From NCBI GenBank assembly GCA_034509755.1, contig CM067550.1:4271001-4335000 (forward strand): a stretch of 64,000 nt of DNA, written 5' to 3'. The notes beneath the pieces were generated by a model. It saw only the letters and a list, made by a program, of their open reading frames with translations. It made no database searches and had not been told where the DNA came from. The first letter of the stretch is position 1; each line of letters starts with the position of its first letter. This DNA is from Anisodus tanguticus. Lineage: Eukaryota; Streptophyta; Magnoliopsida; Solanales; Solanaceae. Shown one piece after another: positions 23,301 through 34,781 of this stretch. Both the position numbers and the translations under genes were made by a program.

Positions 23301-23436
23301 TCAAATGCCTTACCAAGTTGCACTATCTTTATTTATAAAATTTAAACGTTGATGCTTTCTTGAACATGGCACATTCATTCAACATTCAAAACTAAATAGT
23401 GTCAAGTTAGTAATTTAAGTAGTACATAGGCGGAAG

Positions 23437-26400
23437 TATGGCTGGCCAGTGGGCCGGGTCGGCCCGAACCCGACTTTTTTTATAAAAAAATAAAAAAAAT
23501 TGCGGCATCGGGACTCGAAGCGGGACGGGTTATGGTCTCGTCCCGACCCGTCCCGGCCCGCCCCAATTCCGCCAGGCCCGATCCGGTCCCGCCCGAAACC
23601 CCCCTTTGCACAAATAACCGTTGTACCAACGGCTATTTTATATTTTGGCCATTGTGCAACGGCCATTTTTGGCCATTGTGCAACGGCCATTTTTGGCCTC
23701 CCCCCTCCCCAAACCCCCTACCCCCTTAATATTTATTTTTAACTCATAAGTTATTATATTTACACTTTAACCCAATTTTTCAACTATAAATACCTCATTT
23801 TCTCTTCATCTTTCTCACAAATCTTCCTACAATCTCTCTATTCTCTCAATCTATCTCTCTACAAGTCTACATTGTCTACTAAATATTGAATTTTATTTAT
23901 TCATTTGGGAGTAAAGTTGGCAACTAGCTTGAGGATCTTCCATCGAGCAAAGTTTCAATTTTCAACCTCTCGATTACACGTCGACGTTACGTCGGCGTTT
24001 GGTACATTCGTTCCTTCATTAAATTATTATTGTTTGTTTATTTTATTTAGCGCACTTAATTTCATTTACTTTAATTATTTATTAGTATAATTATAAATTT
24101 ATAATGGAAGGATTTAAACGTATGCTTAGGGGTAGAGGTCAGACTTCTAAAAGTAGGGGTAACAAGGGCAAGGCAAGGGTACTTCTTCTAGTCATCCTAT
24201 TTCTAGACAGAATACTATTCCTACACAGGATGATTTTGTTGATACTGAATATTTTCCTACAATACCATTAGATTTAGACGAGGAGCTATTTTCTGGAACT
24301 CAAGAAGACTTTAATTTAGATGATGATCTAGATGATACACCCACTAATGTAGATGACAACACACCCACTAGTGCACCTTCAACTGAAATGCCTCCTATTC
24401 CCCCTAGTATGAGACGATGTCCAGCAAAACGACCATTAAAATCAGATGCATGGACATTTTTTGATAGGGACGTAGAAAATCAAGTAGCTAGAAGTAAAAT
24501 TTGTAAATATGTTTTAAAATTTAAAACTGAAAAAGGTCACGGTGGGACGGGGGGTTTAATGAGACACGTAGCAAGGGCTCATCCAACTAGGTATGCCCAA
24601 TACGAGACTTCAAAACCGAGTGCGCAAACGGCCGCTCCATCAGGACAAGGTTCACATACCGTCCCGGACTAAGTACATGGTCAAATTAACTCCACGACGG
24701 GGAGAATTGTAGGCCCTAATTACAATAAACATAGAGATAGGGAAGCAATAGCAAAATTAGTTGTTGTGGAGGATTTGCCCTTTTCATTTCCTTCATCTCC
24801 CGATTTTATTCATTACATTAGAGATATGTATAATCATGCTTTTAACGGTTTTCCTAGATCAATTGTTAAGAGAGATGTATTTAAATTTGCACATGAATTT
24901 CAACAGTATTTACGTTATTCATTATATCATTTTAATGGCAAAGTGGCTATCACTTCTGATATGGGCCGTAGTAGTAACGACCATGATTATTTAACGATAA
25001 CCTGTCATTGGATAGATTATAAATGGTCTATGCAAAAAGCGTATCTTAGCGTATAGATATATAGATGATAGGCACACTGATACTTTTATTGCAGAAAATA
25101 TTTATCAAGTGTGCGATTATTACGGAATAACTGATAAAATTATGACTATTACATTAGATAACGCTTCTTCTAACAATTATGTTATTACAATTTTTAAAAA
25201 TAGTTTGACTCCATCTTTTCCAGATAATTTTCATATAAAATGTGCGTGCCATATATATAACTTAGTTGTAAAGGATGATCTATCACTTTTTGAAGACATT
25301 CTTAGTAAAATACAATTTGCTATAAACTTTATTTTTAAAAATAATAGAATACAACGAAGAAAAGAATATAAAAAAACTTGTCACGATTGCCAACTACCTT
25401 ATAGAAAAATTCCAGAAGAAGTACCCACTAGGTGAACTTCTTTATACGAGCAACTACTTGTTGTTTATGACTATAGAAAACCTATAACTTTATTTTTTAA
25501 CTCTCATAATCAATATTCAGCTGATATGGTTGTAGATAGCGATTGGGGAAAATTTTCCGAACTTATTGTATTTTTAGAGAAAAAATTTCAAACAACAAAA
25601 GAATTTTCCAGTATATATTATCCTACTATTTCAACTATGTTGTTTTATATAGCTCTAATATTTTTAATGCTTAATGAATATATGGATAAACCAACTATTA
25701 AAAAAATGTTTATCAAAATAAAAAAATATTTTATTCCTATTCCCACTATTTATATTATTGGTGTTGTATTAAATCAGACTATTAAAATTAACGGTACTAA
25801 ATCACTTATTGAAACTATTTACGATTGTTTAGCAGTACTACCACCTCCAAGTCCCAAAAATTCAAATCACCCACCATCTATTGAACAAACTAAAGAAGAA
25901 GTGTTGTCTAGCGTAGAAGACGAATGCAAAAAAGTATATAGGTTTTACCAACAAGAAAGTGCTAGGAACCTACCGGCTTCCATACCATCTTCTTCTTCTT
26001 CTTCAACACAACCTCAAAAGACATGTTGTTTCTGCAGCTAGTATTGAAAGCCTCAGAAATAGAATGTGCGGCCGTACCACTACTAACCAAATTAGCGAGT
26101 TTGATATTTTTAGTTTGCAGGGTTCTGTACCATACCAAGCAGTTCTCAATTAAGAAGGACGTGAAGACTTGCTGAAATACCGGAGGGGGAATGAGAAGAC
26201 CTTCATAATACTTTCAATGATGACCCGAGATGTTTTGAACATTCAAGCGTCATCAACGGCGTCTGAAAGTGCTTTTTCTGCCGGCAGATATCAAATAGGA
26301 GAACACAAACACTCATTAGCCGGAGACAGCTTGGAGATTGTAGTATTATTCAGAGATTGGATACGAGCAGAGCGGAGAAGGTGCGGTCAACCGGAGATCA

Positions 26401-26931
26401 ACGAAGAAGAAGATGAAAACTACAACGAAATCTTATCCGAAGGTGGTGGAAGCGACGTGGAGCAATTTGACCAACAAATACCAATTCCAACCGAAGAACC
26501 ACAGGAAATTATCAAGAAACTAAAACTGATTTTTTTTCAAAATGTAAATTTTTTAATTGCAATTTTACTATGTAATTTGCAACTTTTGAACAACACCACA
26601 AAGTTGCAATTTTGACAATTGTATTTGTATTACAAAAAAATCATATGTCTATTAAATAATATAAAAGGCACAAAAACAACATTGGGATGTTTTTATTACA
26701 CTATCTTGTTTAATTATTGAGTTCTTTTTATATATATGTTATTTTTTAAATTAAGTGCAAAAAAAAAAACCGCCCCGATCCCGCCCCGACCCGATTCCGA
26801 CGGGACAGGACGGGACGTCGGCGAATCCCGTCTGTCCCGATCCGATCCCGCCCCTCCCCCTAGTCCCGCCCCGACCCGATCCCGTCGATCCCGACCCGAC
26901 TGACCCGATCCCGGCCCACAGGCCACTCATT
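23437..26931 (+). mobile_element. full-length hAT transposon, copy 1 (inactive)
   Basis: A perfect 8-bp duplication GGCGGAAG flanks it (23429-23436 and 26932-26939). The TIRs start TATGGCTGGCCAGTGGGCCGG on the left and AATGAGTGGCCTGTGGGCCGG on the minus strand at the right. Both subterminal regions are GC-rich arrays of CCCGACCCG/CGGGTCGGG motifs. Near the left end AACGGCCATTTTTGGCC is repeated. The interior has a TATA-like CTATAAATA near 23788, a leader, and a transposase reading frame from 24104. At 3.5 kb it has the size of an autonomous element, and a sibling in the opposite orientation lies at 38237-41842. Confidence 0.9.
24104..26615 (+). pseudogene. hAT transposase (BED finger, RNase H-like, C-terminal dimerisation), broken
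   Basis: The coding trace starts at ATG 24104 and continues in several frames. A BED zinc finger lies near 24445-24590, but its first Cys is replaced (ARSKICK where copy 2 has AICKICK). A TAG/TAA-type stop follows at about 24670 and further frameshifts near 25050. The catalytic-domain segment ITLDNASSNN starts near 25150. A Trp codon of the conserved STRWNSLYEQ motif is TGA at about 25434. The C-terminal dimerisation region (ASSTASESAFSAGRYQIG, then LFRDWIRAERRRCG) is at 26240-26385. It cannot encode an active enzyme without correction of several lesions. Confidence 0.88.
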
Positions 26932-27204
26932 GGCGGAAGCAGCAGCGTTGGGACATCAAATTCATTTGAGTCAAATATTTTAGACGCGAAGCATAAATAT
27001 ATGTCCAAAAACTCCTAAGATCTCAATAAATAGTAGGTCTGAAACCATGATTTTAAAAATACAATGGAATCAATATTAAAAATCTAAAAGAAATGAATCA
27101 TAAAATTTAAATTATGAACCCGCTTCCACTGATTTACATTAATACTTCTAATAGGTACTCCTTTACGGAACTCGGAAAAGAAAATATAATATTTCTTGTC
27201 ATAG
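26932..27204. other. spacer between hAT copy 1 and a TS SINE
   Basis: No gene is seen. The stretch AATAAATAGTAGGTCTGAAA... to GAACCCGCTTCCACTGA looks like a dispersed repeat end without an identifiable partner. Confidence 0.3.
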
Positions 27205-27381
27205 GAGTAACTGGTAAAGTTGCTTCCATGTGACCTGGAGGTCACATGTTCAAACTATGAAAACAACCTCTTGCGAAAATGCTAGGTAAGGCTGCGTACA
27301 ATAGACCCTTGTGGTCCGGCCCTTCTCCGGATTCCACGTATAGTGGGAGCTTAGGGCACCGGGCTGCCCCTTTAACTTAAG
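27205..27381 (+). mobile_element. TS-family SINE (Solanaceae)
   Basis: The tRNA-like 5' part (GTAACTGGTAAAGTTGCTTCC, with a B-box-like GGTCACATGTTCAAACT) is followed by the family-specific body AGGTAAGGCTGCGTACAATA, CCCTTGTGGTCCGGCCCTT and GAGCTTAGGGCACCGGGCTG. This is the well-known tobacco TS SINE pattern. The B box is mutated (usual GGTTCGA is GTTCAAA), so it is probably not transcribed. It supports a Solanaceae origin of the window. Confidence 0.85.
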
Positions 27382-27952
27382 AAAAAGTTCTAAATGTGGA
27401 AAAAGTAAAAACGATCGCATCAATTTAAAATCATACTAATTTTTCATTTTTGAGTTATTTGTTATGCACATATGTGGGGAAAAGGTTAATATACCTTTCA
27501 GCTCTCTTTGTTTTTACGGAATACCAAAAACATTATCATTTTTAATTTGGAATATTAACCTTATCTAAGCGCATCACTTCAATTTTGACATTCTTCTTAT
27601 CAACTGAAACAAAAGATAAAGCAGTCAAAACTTCTTAAAGATTTCTCAATTATTCCTAGCATCTAATAATTTCCTTAGATAATATTGAAAAATATTTATT
27701 TACTAAAAATATGCAGAACATGTAGATTTTTACAATCGAATTCTTCATTTTGCTTTTTTTATTATAGTAGTACATGTTAAGTGCACTGATTCTACATTCC
27801 ATCATAACGAATATAATATACTAATCGCTAGCACCTAGACAGAACCTTTTTGTAAGTTTATGATATATAATTATAGGAGTATATGTATATCAAAACCAAA
27901 GCTTACTCATCTCCCTTTCCTTGCCTTTCCAAAAAGCACTTTTCATACGTAC
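27382..27952. other. AT-rich intergenic DNA, no gene seen
   Basis: No exon, RNA gene or terminal repeat was recognised. Confidence 0.4.
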
Positions 27953-28580
27953 TACTTCCTCCGTTTCAATTTATATGAGCGTTAATCAATTTTGAGAATT
28001 AAATAATTTTTTCTTTAACTTAATTTCAAATATAGATTCTGAAACAAACTCGATAATCCGACCAATGCGATTCAAATCCAATTAAACATAGATGTATTTC
28101 AATAACTATTAAACTGAAATTACAAAGAGAATTAGGAACTGAAGAGAAAATTACTAAGAACACATATATAGAAGGGGATGAGAAGCAGAACTCAGAAAGG
28201 GATGAGAGAATACAGTTACTTTATACAATTTGCATGACCGTTCTCGTTAACCCTTGATCTCTTAAAAATTGCTAATTGGGCTTGGATCCCAAATAAAATC
28301 CTTCAATATTTTACTCAGTCCAATAATATCAACTGGATCAGTTTTATTTATCACTTCTAAACCTTAAGTCCATATGGAGTCAACATGGTTCACAACAGAT
28401 TTTTTAAGTATTTTATAATAAAATTTACATGAAAACTACGTAAAAATTAAAAAGTAGTATAAATCTGCAAAATTGATAATCACAAAATATGAAAAGAGTT
28501 GGAGAAAATCGTAATCAAATAAAATAATTGTTTGACTCTTCAAATTGATCAACCCTCATATAAATTGGGACAAAGAATAT
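27953..28580. mobile_element. Stowaway-like element (TCCCTCCGT family)
   Basis: Left end ACTTCCTCCGTTTCAATTTA and TATGAGCGTTAATCAATTTTG are matched in inverted orientation by the right end (CTTTGTCCCAATTTATATGA, GGGTTGATCAATTTGAAG on the minus strand). The interior is non-coding. Plant Stowaway-type elements with such ends commonly insert at TA. The duplication here is not certain. Confidence 0.5.
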
Positions 28581-28819
28581 ACATGTAGTAGTTTATGATG
28601 AAACAGTTTTAAGGGAGAACTGAATAGTAGTTTATTGATGGAAAGTTCTAGCACATTGTAACACGCACTTTTTCATCATAACAGTAACTAACAAACATGT
28701 ATACTTCACTATCCCATCCCTTTTACAAGAATCCATTGAATAATAATTCAAATTCCATAGGAATTAATTGCAGGGAAATTGGAAAACTTGTTGGCCTTGA
28801 ATATCAAGATATAATTCAT

Positions 28820-28985
28820 CACTGCCAAATGGATGTGGTGCAGTGAATAGAGTTGTTCCTCTCTTAATTAGAGGTCTCGGATTTGAGTTCTGGATATGAA
28901 ATTTTTTTTGATAGGGAGCGCTACCCCTCGAATGGGGACCTACCCGGCGCGAATCAGAATTAGTCGGACTCCAAAGAATTCAAAA
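28820..28985 (+). mobile_element. tRNA-derived SINE (Au-like)
   Basis: It starts GATGTGGTGCAGTGAATAGAG (A-box-like), then AATTAGAGGTCTCGGATTTGAG (B-box-like), and the body GGGAGCGCTACCCC(TCG)AATGGGG, CCTACCCGGCGCGAATCAG and AGTCGGACTCCAAAG. These are hallmarks of the widespread plant Au-type SINE. The 3' end is followed by AATTCAAAAAATG. No clear target duplication was found. Confidence 0.7.
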
Positions 28986-29094
28986 AATGAAATCTTTCTG
29001 TGGAATTATATGTATTCTATATTTACTTATGTTACCAATTGTCAATTCTTGGTCATTGTCATTCAGATTAATATTTATGTATAGATATTACCTC

Positions 29095-30229
29095 TTTTTT
29101 TAAGCGAGTCGTCGGTCCGAGGAAAGAAAAGGACCGCCTTTGAAAAAAAAACCCGCTAGGCCTTCAGAACAAAGGCGATTATGTTCATGCTTCTATATAC
29201 AACTAGTCAAAATAAAGGTAGGATTCGCTCGCCTTTTATTTCCCTTTTTTGAGAGAGATGTCGTCCTTCAGTACCTGATGAATTGAGTCTGCCATCTATT
29301 TCGTAGTAATCACGAAAAGCAATCCCTATGTGTCATAAGCAGGCACCACGAATTTCATTTCACTAGGAACAACTCCTGTCTCTAAAGAATAAGACTCTTA
29401 ACAAACCTGATTTATTAGTTCAAGCTGAATCCAATACCTGTAGTGCCTTACTTGAGTGAAAGCGGGAAGCACTGCATTTTTCTTATTATACGAATGCATG
29501 ACCACTTGATGAAATATGAAGGGAAGTGGGGTAAATGGTCGATACTACTGGAAGGATTCCTCTTTGGATAATAGGTACTATAACTAGTATTCTTGTAATC
29601 GGTTTCATAGGTAGCTTGGGTCGGCTCCGAGACTCTACCCTGGCTTTTCATTGCTTTCTCCCAGGAGCTTTTATCGTATCGCACGCCTATCTTCAAGCAA
29701 ACAGGAGAGGCGCCCAATACATAGATGAGGTGGTCCAGGGAATGAAAGTCCATTCCCTCGTGTTCTGGAACTCCAACACTTGGGTTGAACAAAAAAGGTG
29801 CAATCTCAGGTATACTCCAAATCTGTTATCTGGCCTGATCGAGCAACCTATGAACAGTTGTCGCCTACATAACCTACCTCCAGACCAAGGGAAGAAGGTG
29901 TCAAATCACTTTTGAGAGCCCTTTTGTGACGGAGTCCTTAGTTCACAAGAATGTTCCCTAGCTAGCCCGAGTTGAATCATACTCCGTGGAAGCACACGTT
30001 TTGGGGCAGACAAATCGATCAGGTCGAATAATCTGTTTCAGTTTTCAGTTCCTGCTACCTCTCAAGAGTGCCCAAAAAGTTCTGGAAGCGTCCGAAGCTT
30101 AACATGGCTAAAGCAATATTTGGTCGCCCTCGATCACAAACTCAAAATTTTGGAAGATAAAGTAAAGAAAGAATTTCGGGCTAGGTTCAAGGTATGCCTG
30201 CGGGTACCAGACACCAAATGAAAAACAAA
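29095..30229. other. organelle-derived insertion (mitochondrial-like with a plastid psbJ piece)
   Basis: Base composition and style change sharply at about 29095 and return at about 30229. The block includes a psbJ N-terminal fragment at 29535-29625 and unique, moderately GC-rich, non-nuclear-looking DNA typical of plant mitochondrial genomes. The right junction falls inside the SPH gene at 30134-30586. A plastid piece embedded in apparently mitochondrial DNA would mean plastid-to-mitochondrion and then mitochondrion-to-nucleus transfer, but a direct plastid origin of part cannot be excluded without alignment. Confidence 0.6.
29535..29625 (+). pseudogene. psbJ: psbJ fragment (photosystem II protein J)
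   Basis: The ATG at 29535 opens MVDTTGRIPLWIIGT, the conserved N-terminus of PsbJ (usually MADTTGRIPLWIIGT), followed by an ILVIGFIGSL membrane segment. After that the frame leaves the family and enters unrelated sequence, so the C-terminal third (the YGSYSGLGSSL part) is missing. Known PsbJ is a 40-residue thylakoid protein of photosystem II. Here it is a non-functional organelle relic in nuclear DNA. Confidence 0.85.
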
Positions 30230-30586
30230 AAAAAGATATAATCCATCATTTTTTACATACCATTGACATTTAATATGCCCACACCTTTGAAAATCTCTAA
30301 TATTATCAAACAGAACAAATTGACCATGTAATTTATCATTATCCAAAGCACAAGTAATATTTGCACTTTGCTTAGGGTCATCAAAATTCACTGACAAAGC
30401 ATTCATACCTCCAGGGTGAATTGGAATAAGTCCAACATCATAACCTTGAATTATACAATGACTTACTAAAGGATCTGTCAATTCATTGATGATGAATAGC
30501 CATTGTATAGAATGAACCAATGAACATGAATAATATGTAGTCAAAAGAAGAAAAAATATGGGCAAATGTAGTTGAAAGGACTTCAT
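30134..30586 (-). pseudogene. self-incompatibility protein homologue (SPH), C-terminus replaced
   Basis: The frame of 150 codons starts with a signal peptide (MKSFQLHLPIFFLLL, hydrophobic to about residue 27). The plant S1 family body follows: LVSHCIIQGYDVG, SANITCAL, GQFVLFDN, RCGHIKCQWYV and KNDGLYL. In the intact gene at 36535 the last strand then reads NIQGKQVFQFKW. Here it runs into FFVFHLVSG and about 35 unrelated residues encoded by the organelle-like block that begins at 30229. SPH proteins are small secreted beta-sandwich proteins with four conserved Cys. The Cys remain but the C-terminal strand is lost. A transposon end lies 2 bp upstream of the ATG, so the native promoter is also gone. 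Confidence 0.85.
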
Positions 30587-30963
30587 GAGAGATAATATCT
30601 CATATGGTCATTTAATTATGGATCAAAAAGTTACTCAACTTTGTTTTCTAATTAGAAAGTCACTCAATTATGACTAATTCACTCAGAAAGTCACTCAACT
30701 TTGTTTTCTAATCAGAAAGTCACTCAACTATGACTAGTTCACTCAAAAAGTCACTCAACTATTGGCGTTTCACCTACAAAGTCATCCACCCTATTTAAGT
30801 GACTTTTTAATTAAATTTTATTGACATAAAAATTTAATTTAAAGCCAAAATTGTAAAAAATAAAAAATACTCATTTTAACCATTCCTTTTATTAAATGGT
30901 ACTGCTTATTTAGTGGCATTTGGTAGTTGAGCTAATCTTGAAGCATTTAACACTTATTTCTTA

Positions 30964-32592
30964 ATGAATAGAAATAATGTACTAAATAAAGTACCATTAT
31001 TGTTAAATGTTGAAGCAGATCCAAAGACATTTAATGAAGCTATGACATCAAGAGATGACTCTTTTTGGATAGAGGCGGTAAATAATGAAATGAATTCAAT
31101 TATGTCAAATCATACATGGATTTTAGTTGATCTTCCACCGGGATCTAAACCAATTACAAATAAATGGGTATTTCGTAGAAAGTATAAAACTGATGGCTCT
31201 TTGCAAACATTCAAGGCTAGATTAGTAGCCAAAGAATTTAAATAGAGACATGGTATTGATTATTTTGACACATATGCTCCGGTAGCAAGATTAACTTCTA
31301 TTAGAGTGCTATTTGCAATTGCTTCCTTGAACAATTTGCATGTGCATCAAATGGATGTGAAAATGGCTTTTCTTAATGGTGATCTTGATGAAGAAATTTA
31401 TATGGAACAACCCGAGAGATTTGTTTTGCCTGGAAATGAGAAAAAGGTATGCAAGTTGATCAAATCTCTTTATGGTTTTAAGCAAGCACTAAAACAATGG
31501 CATGATAAATTAGACAAAGTAATTTTATCTTATGGTTTTGAGCATAATAATGCAGATAAGTGCATATATTCCAAATTTACAAGTGATTTTGGTGTGATTT
31601 TATGCTTATATGTTGATGACATGCTTATCTTTGGAACGAATATGCAAGGGGTAAAAGACACTAAGAATTATCTAGCTTCACAATTTAAGATAAAAGATCT
31701 TAGTGAAGTAGATACTATCTTAGGTGTAAAAGTGCGGAAAAATAGTGGGGATTACTCGTTGTGCCAATCTCACTATATTGAGAAAGTACTTCTTAAATTT
31801 AATCACTTAAAATTTAAAGAAGCTAATACCCCATTTGATTTTAGTATTAAATTACTAGAGAACTCAGGCCGAGTTGTAGCACAGCTTGAATATGCTAGTG
31901 TGATTGGTAGCTTGATGTATGTTATGCATTGTACAAGGCCTGATATATATTTTGCGGTATGCAAAATGTCTAGATTCACGAGTAACCCGGGCGTTGAGCA
32001 CTGGAAAGCAATTGGATGAATACTTGGTTATCTTAAAAGGACCATGAATTTGGGTTTGCATTATAACAACTATTCTGAAGTACTTGAAGGGTATTCAAAT
32101 GCTAGTCGGATAACCAATATAAGTGATAATAAATCCGCATCTGGATGGATCTTTACAATTGCTGGAGGAGCCGTTTCTTGGGCATCCAAGAAGCAAACGT
32201 GTATAACTCACTCAACAATGGAAAGTGAGTTTATAGCACTTGCAGCAGCAGGCAAAGAAGCAGAATGGCTAAGAAATTTGTTATTTGATATAAAGTTGTG
32301 GCCACAACCGATGCCGTCTATTTCTGTGTACTGCGATAGTGAAGCTACATTGTCTAGGGCTTATAATAAGGTGTATAATGAAAAGTCTAGACACATTAGC
32401 TTGAGACATGTGTATGTGAAACAATTAATAACCGATGATGTTATTAATTTGATTTACGTTAGGACAAATAAAAACCTAGCGGATCCTTTAACAAAAGGTC
32501 TTTCAAGAGATTTAGTTAAGGATACATCTAGTAGAATGGGGCTGAAACCTTTTAGTTTTACAGTCACCAATGATGGTAACCCAACTATGTAA
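30964..32592 (+). pseudogene. copia pol (RT and RNase H) remnant
   Basis: Segments WVFRRKYKTDGSLQTFKARLV, then a TAG stop at about 31246 inside the KEFK.RHGIDY motif, then YAPVARLTSIRVLFAIA, HQMDVKMAFLNGDL and CLYVDDMLIF (RT active site). The TRPDIYFAVCKMSRF motif and RNase H motifs TMESEFIALAAAGKEAEWL and YCDSEATLS follow. A further TGA splits the frame at about 32019. RT catalytic Asp residues (YVDD) are intact. The stop codons and truncation make it inactive. Confidence 0.9.
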
Positions 32593-33102
32593 TAGTTATA
32601 CCGCTATTTCATAGTTAAATAGGTAAGAACAAGTCAGTGTTTAGTGACGGGTTTGGCATCGAAAAAAAAAATATTAACTAGTCCCTTCCAAGATGTCCGG
32701 TGCAAATAGATACGAAGTAGATGTTGAGTCCTAACTCTTAATGAAGTTCAAGTCTCATAGTAGCTAGAGGCAAAATTTGAAACTTCACCTAAATGAGCAT
32801 AAGAAATGGTGTTGTTTCTAAAAAGATCATGGTTTAATCTTGTAAATGTTCATGAATCCAAGATGGAGCACAAGGCCGGAATAGTGCTAAATAAATTAGA
32901 ACATAATTTAAAATCTGGGATAGCTTATATGTGATGTATCTCCGGAATTTTTTTAAGAGACAAAGTTCAATGCTAAGCGCACTATTGTCTTGTAGATACT
33001 TTGAAATGTATTCACTAATTAAAGGTTAAAATCGAAAGATACCTCTTTGTATGTATAAATTTCATTGTAAATCTGGAATAATATTACAATCTAGTGGGGG
33101 AT

Positions 33103-33704
33103 TGTAAGTGAGATTATGATATTATTCACAATTATTCATTTTTGACAGAAGCGTTTTATTGATTAGGCGTGGACACACTCTGTCAGACAGCCTTTTATCA
33201 ATAATTATATATATATATATGAAATATCATGAATTTTATATATATTAGTAGATAAAATACCTTTGATAGAAGGTTACTCACTTGAAAGATTGTCTCTTTG
33301 TGAATAAATACATTTGAATGGTTGTGTCTTTATGAATAAACATCATTCAAATATTGTGTCTTTATGGATGGATACCATTAAAAGGTTGTGACCTTATGAA
33401 ATGATACCTCTTTGAGAAGGGTTGTGTCCATTATGAAAAGAGACTTAAAAATCTATAAATTATCCAGATTTTACTACAAATTTGAAAATACATCAATATG
33501 GATTTATAATTAGTTCTAGAAACACCATCTTATTTGCTTGATATAGTGTTTAGGATTTGTTGTATTTTGGGGGTAATTTGTCATAAACTCTTAGCAAACC
33601 TTGTGTTGGTGAGGGCAAATAAAACCTTAAAGGAAAGTGTTTCTACACGCCTCAAATCCTGTTTTGTCATTTCTCTTCTTTTGCCTCCTTATTTTTCTTT
33701 TACA
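33103..33704 (+). repeat. 3' LTR of the copia element
   Basis: TG...CA ends follow the polypurine tract. The sequence has a TA-rich run at 33205-33225 and three loosely repeated phrases (GGTTGTGTCTTTATG..., TGGATACC). No partner LTR was found at the 5' side. Confidence 0.7.
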
Positions 33705-33850
33705 CCAATAACTTTCTGGTTAAAAAATAAAGTTGAGTGACTCTTTGAGTGAACTAGCCGTAGTTGAGTGACTTTCTGATTAGAAAACAAAGTTAAGTGA
33801 CTTTCTAAGTGAACTAGTCATAATTGAGTGACCATATGATATATTATCTC

Positions 33851-34286
33851 TTTTTTTCTCCTAGTGAATGAAGCAATATTAGACTTCATATATAGGGGAT
33901 AAAATCTAGAATTTGCATCCGAATATGTAAATGTAATTATGCTCCTATAAATGTCCAATTATACAAAGATTTGCTTGGTCAACTATTATGGCAAAAACGA
34001 TAATGGAGTAAATGTTAAGATTTTTCAATATTTTCACCTCCTCATTGTTCTTAATAATTTCGATTTGGAAATTTAGTTTTTGGGTTGATTTCATAAAGGG
34101 TTGATCTACTTTTATAGTCAGGAAACTAATTTTTCTTTTTGTAATTAACGGAGAAATCACTTAATTTTACATAAGTATCAGAAAATTCACTAAATTTAAT
34201 TTTTGTAACAAAAGTAATAGAATATTTCATGAATATTCAAGAGAACATATTCCTTTAATTCGTTATTCAAACTTCTTAACCAGACT
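33851..34286. other. AT-rich spacer, no gene seen
   Basis: No coding or RNA feature is supported. Confidence 0.4.
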
Positions 34287-34411
34287 TTTTTTTCCTTTAA
34301 TTTTGGGGAATCTATAGTGTTTCCACACTTTTCCTTCAGTGTGACTCAAACTCGAGACGTATCAATTGTGAATGGAGGTCTTTACCAACTGAGCAACCCT
34401 CACTTATATGC
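34287..34411 (-). mobile_element. tRNA-derived SINE, minus strand
   Basis: It is flanked by a perfect 10-bp duplication TAACCAGACT (34277-34286 and 34412-34421). On the minus strand it starts with a tRNA-like GGGTTGCTCAGTTGGTAAAG (A box), then CGTCTCGAGTTTGAGTC (B box), a short body, and an A-rich tail formed by the T run after 34286. Confidence 0.75.
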
Positions 34412-34644
34412 TAACCAGACTAATCCTAGTAGGGAACGGTTTTCCTTATAGTGTCTGTTACGAGGCCTTTTAAATACTTATTTTGTATGTTTGGTAAGAC
34501 ACTCAAAATTTAACTGAAAAAAAAATGGCATTCTTCCACATAATTTTCTCCAAATAAAGAGACCTTCAAAATAATTGGTACCACTTGTGTGTCATGAAGA
34601 ACCAATGCATTAACGTCAAACAAAAAATGATATTTACATGCGAA

Positions 34645-34781
34645 TTAAGGGAATCTTAGTAGCTCAGTTCTACATGAACTCTCATCTTGTCGGTGAGGGT
34701 TCGATTCCCCACATTATAATCATCTCCTCCATTCCTTATTCCCTACCCCCTGTGTAATTATAACATTTTTTTAACAAAAAA
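34645..34781 (+). mobile_element. tRNA-derived SINE, plus strand, second family
   Basis: It is flanked by GATATTTACATGCGAA (34629-34644) and GACATTTACATACGAA (34782-34797), a 16-bp duplication with two mismatches. It has TAGTAGCTCAGTTCTACATG (A-box region), GTGAGGGTTCGATTCCCCAC (B box), a CT-rich body (TTCCCTACCCCCTG) and an A-rich end. Confidence 0.75.

Larger units (their letters stand above)
30930..33704 (+). mobile_element. 5'-truncated Ty1/copia retrotransposon
   Basis: It begins inside the integrase/RT junction (no gag, protease or 5' LTR) and continues through RT and RNase H to a polypurine tract AGTGGGGGA and a 3' LTR at 33103-33704. The LTR starts TGTAAGTGAGATTATG and ends in CTTTTACA. 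Between 32593 and 33102 lies about 500 bp of untranslated internal sequence. It interrupts the tandem-repeat TIR element. The 5' truncation is unusual for an LTR element and indicates later deletion. Confidence 0.8.
30589..33850. mobile_element. TIR element with short tandem repeats, split by a copia insertion
   Basis: Inverted ends GAGATAATATCTCATATGGTCA at 30589 and, on the minus strand from 33850, GAGATAATATATCATATGGTCA match over about 35 bp, including TAATTATG. Inside each end are two to three tandem copies of a unit with AGAAAGTCACTCAACTTTG, ACTATGACTAGTTCACTCA and CTAATCAGAAAGTC. A copia element sits between the two halves. The original element was perhaps 500 bp. Its left end lies two bases from the start codon of the SPH gene. 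Confidence 0.65.

Noticed and set aside
28896..29084. 62-codon frame
   Set aside because: It starts inside a SINE body and runs into AT-rich DNA without any domain.
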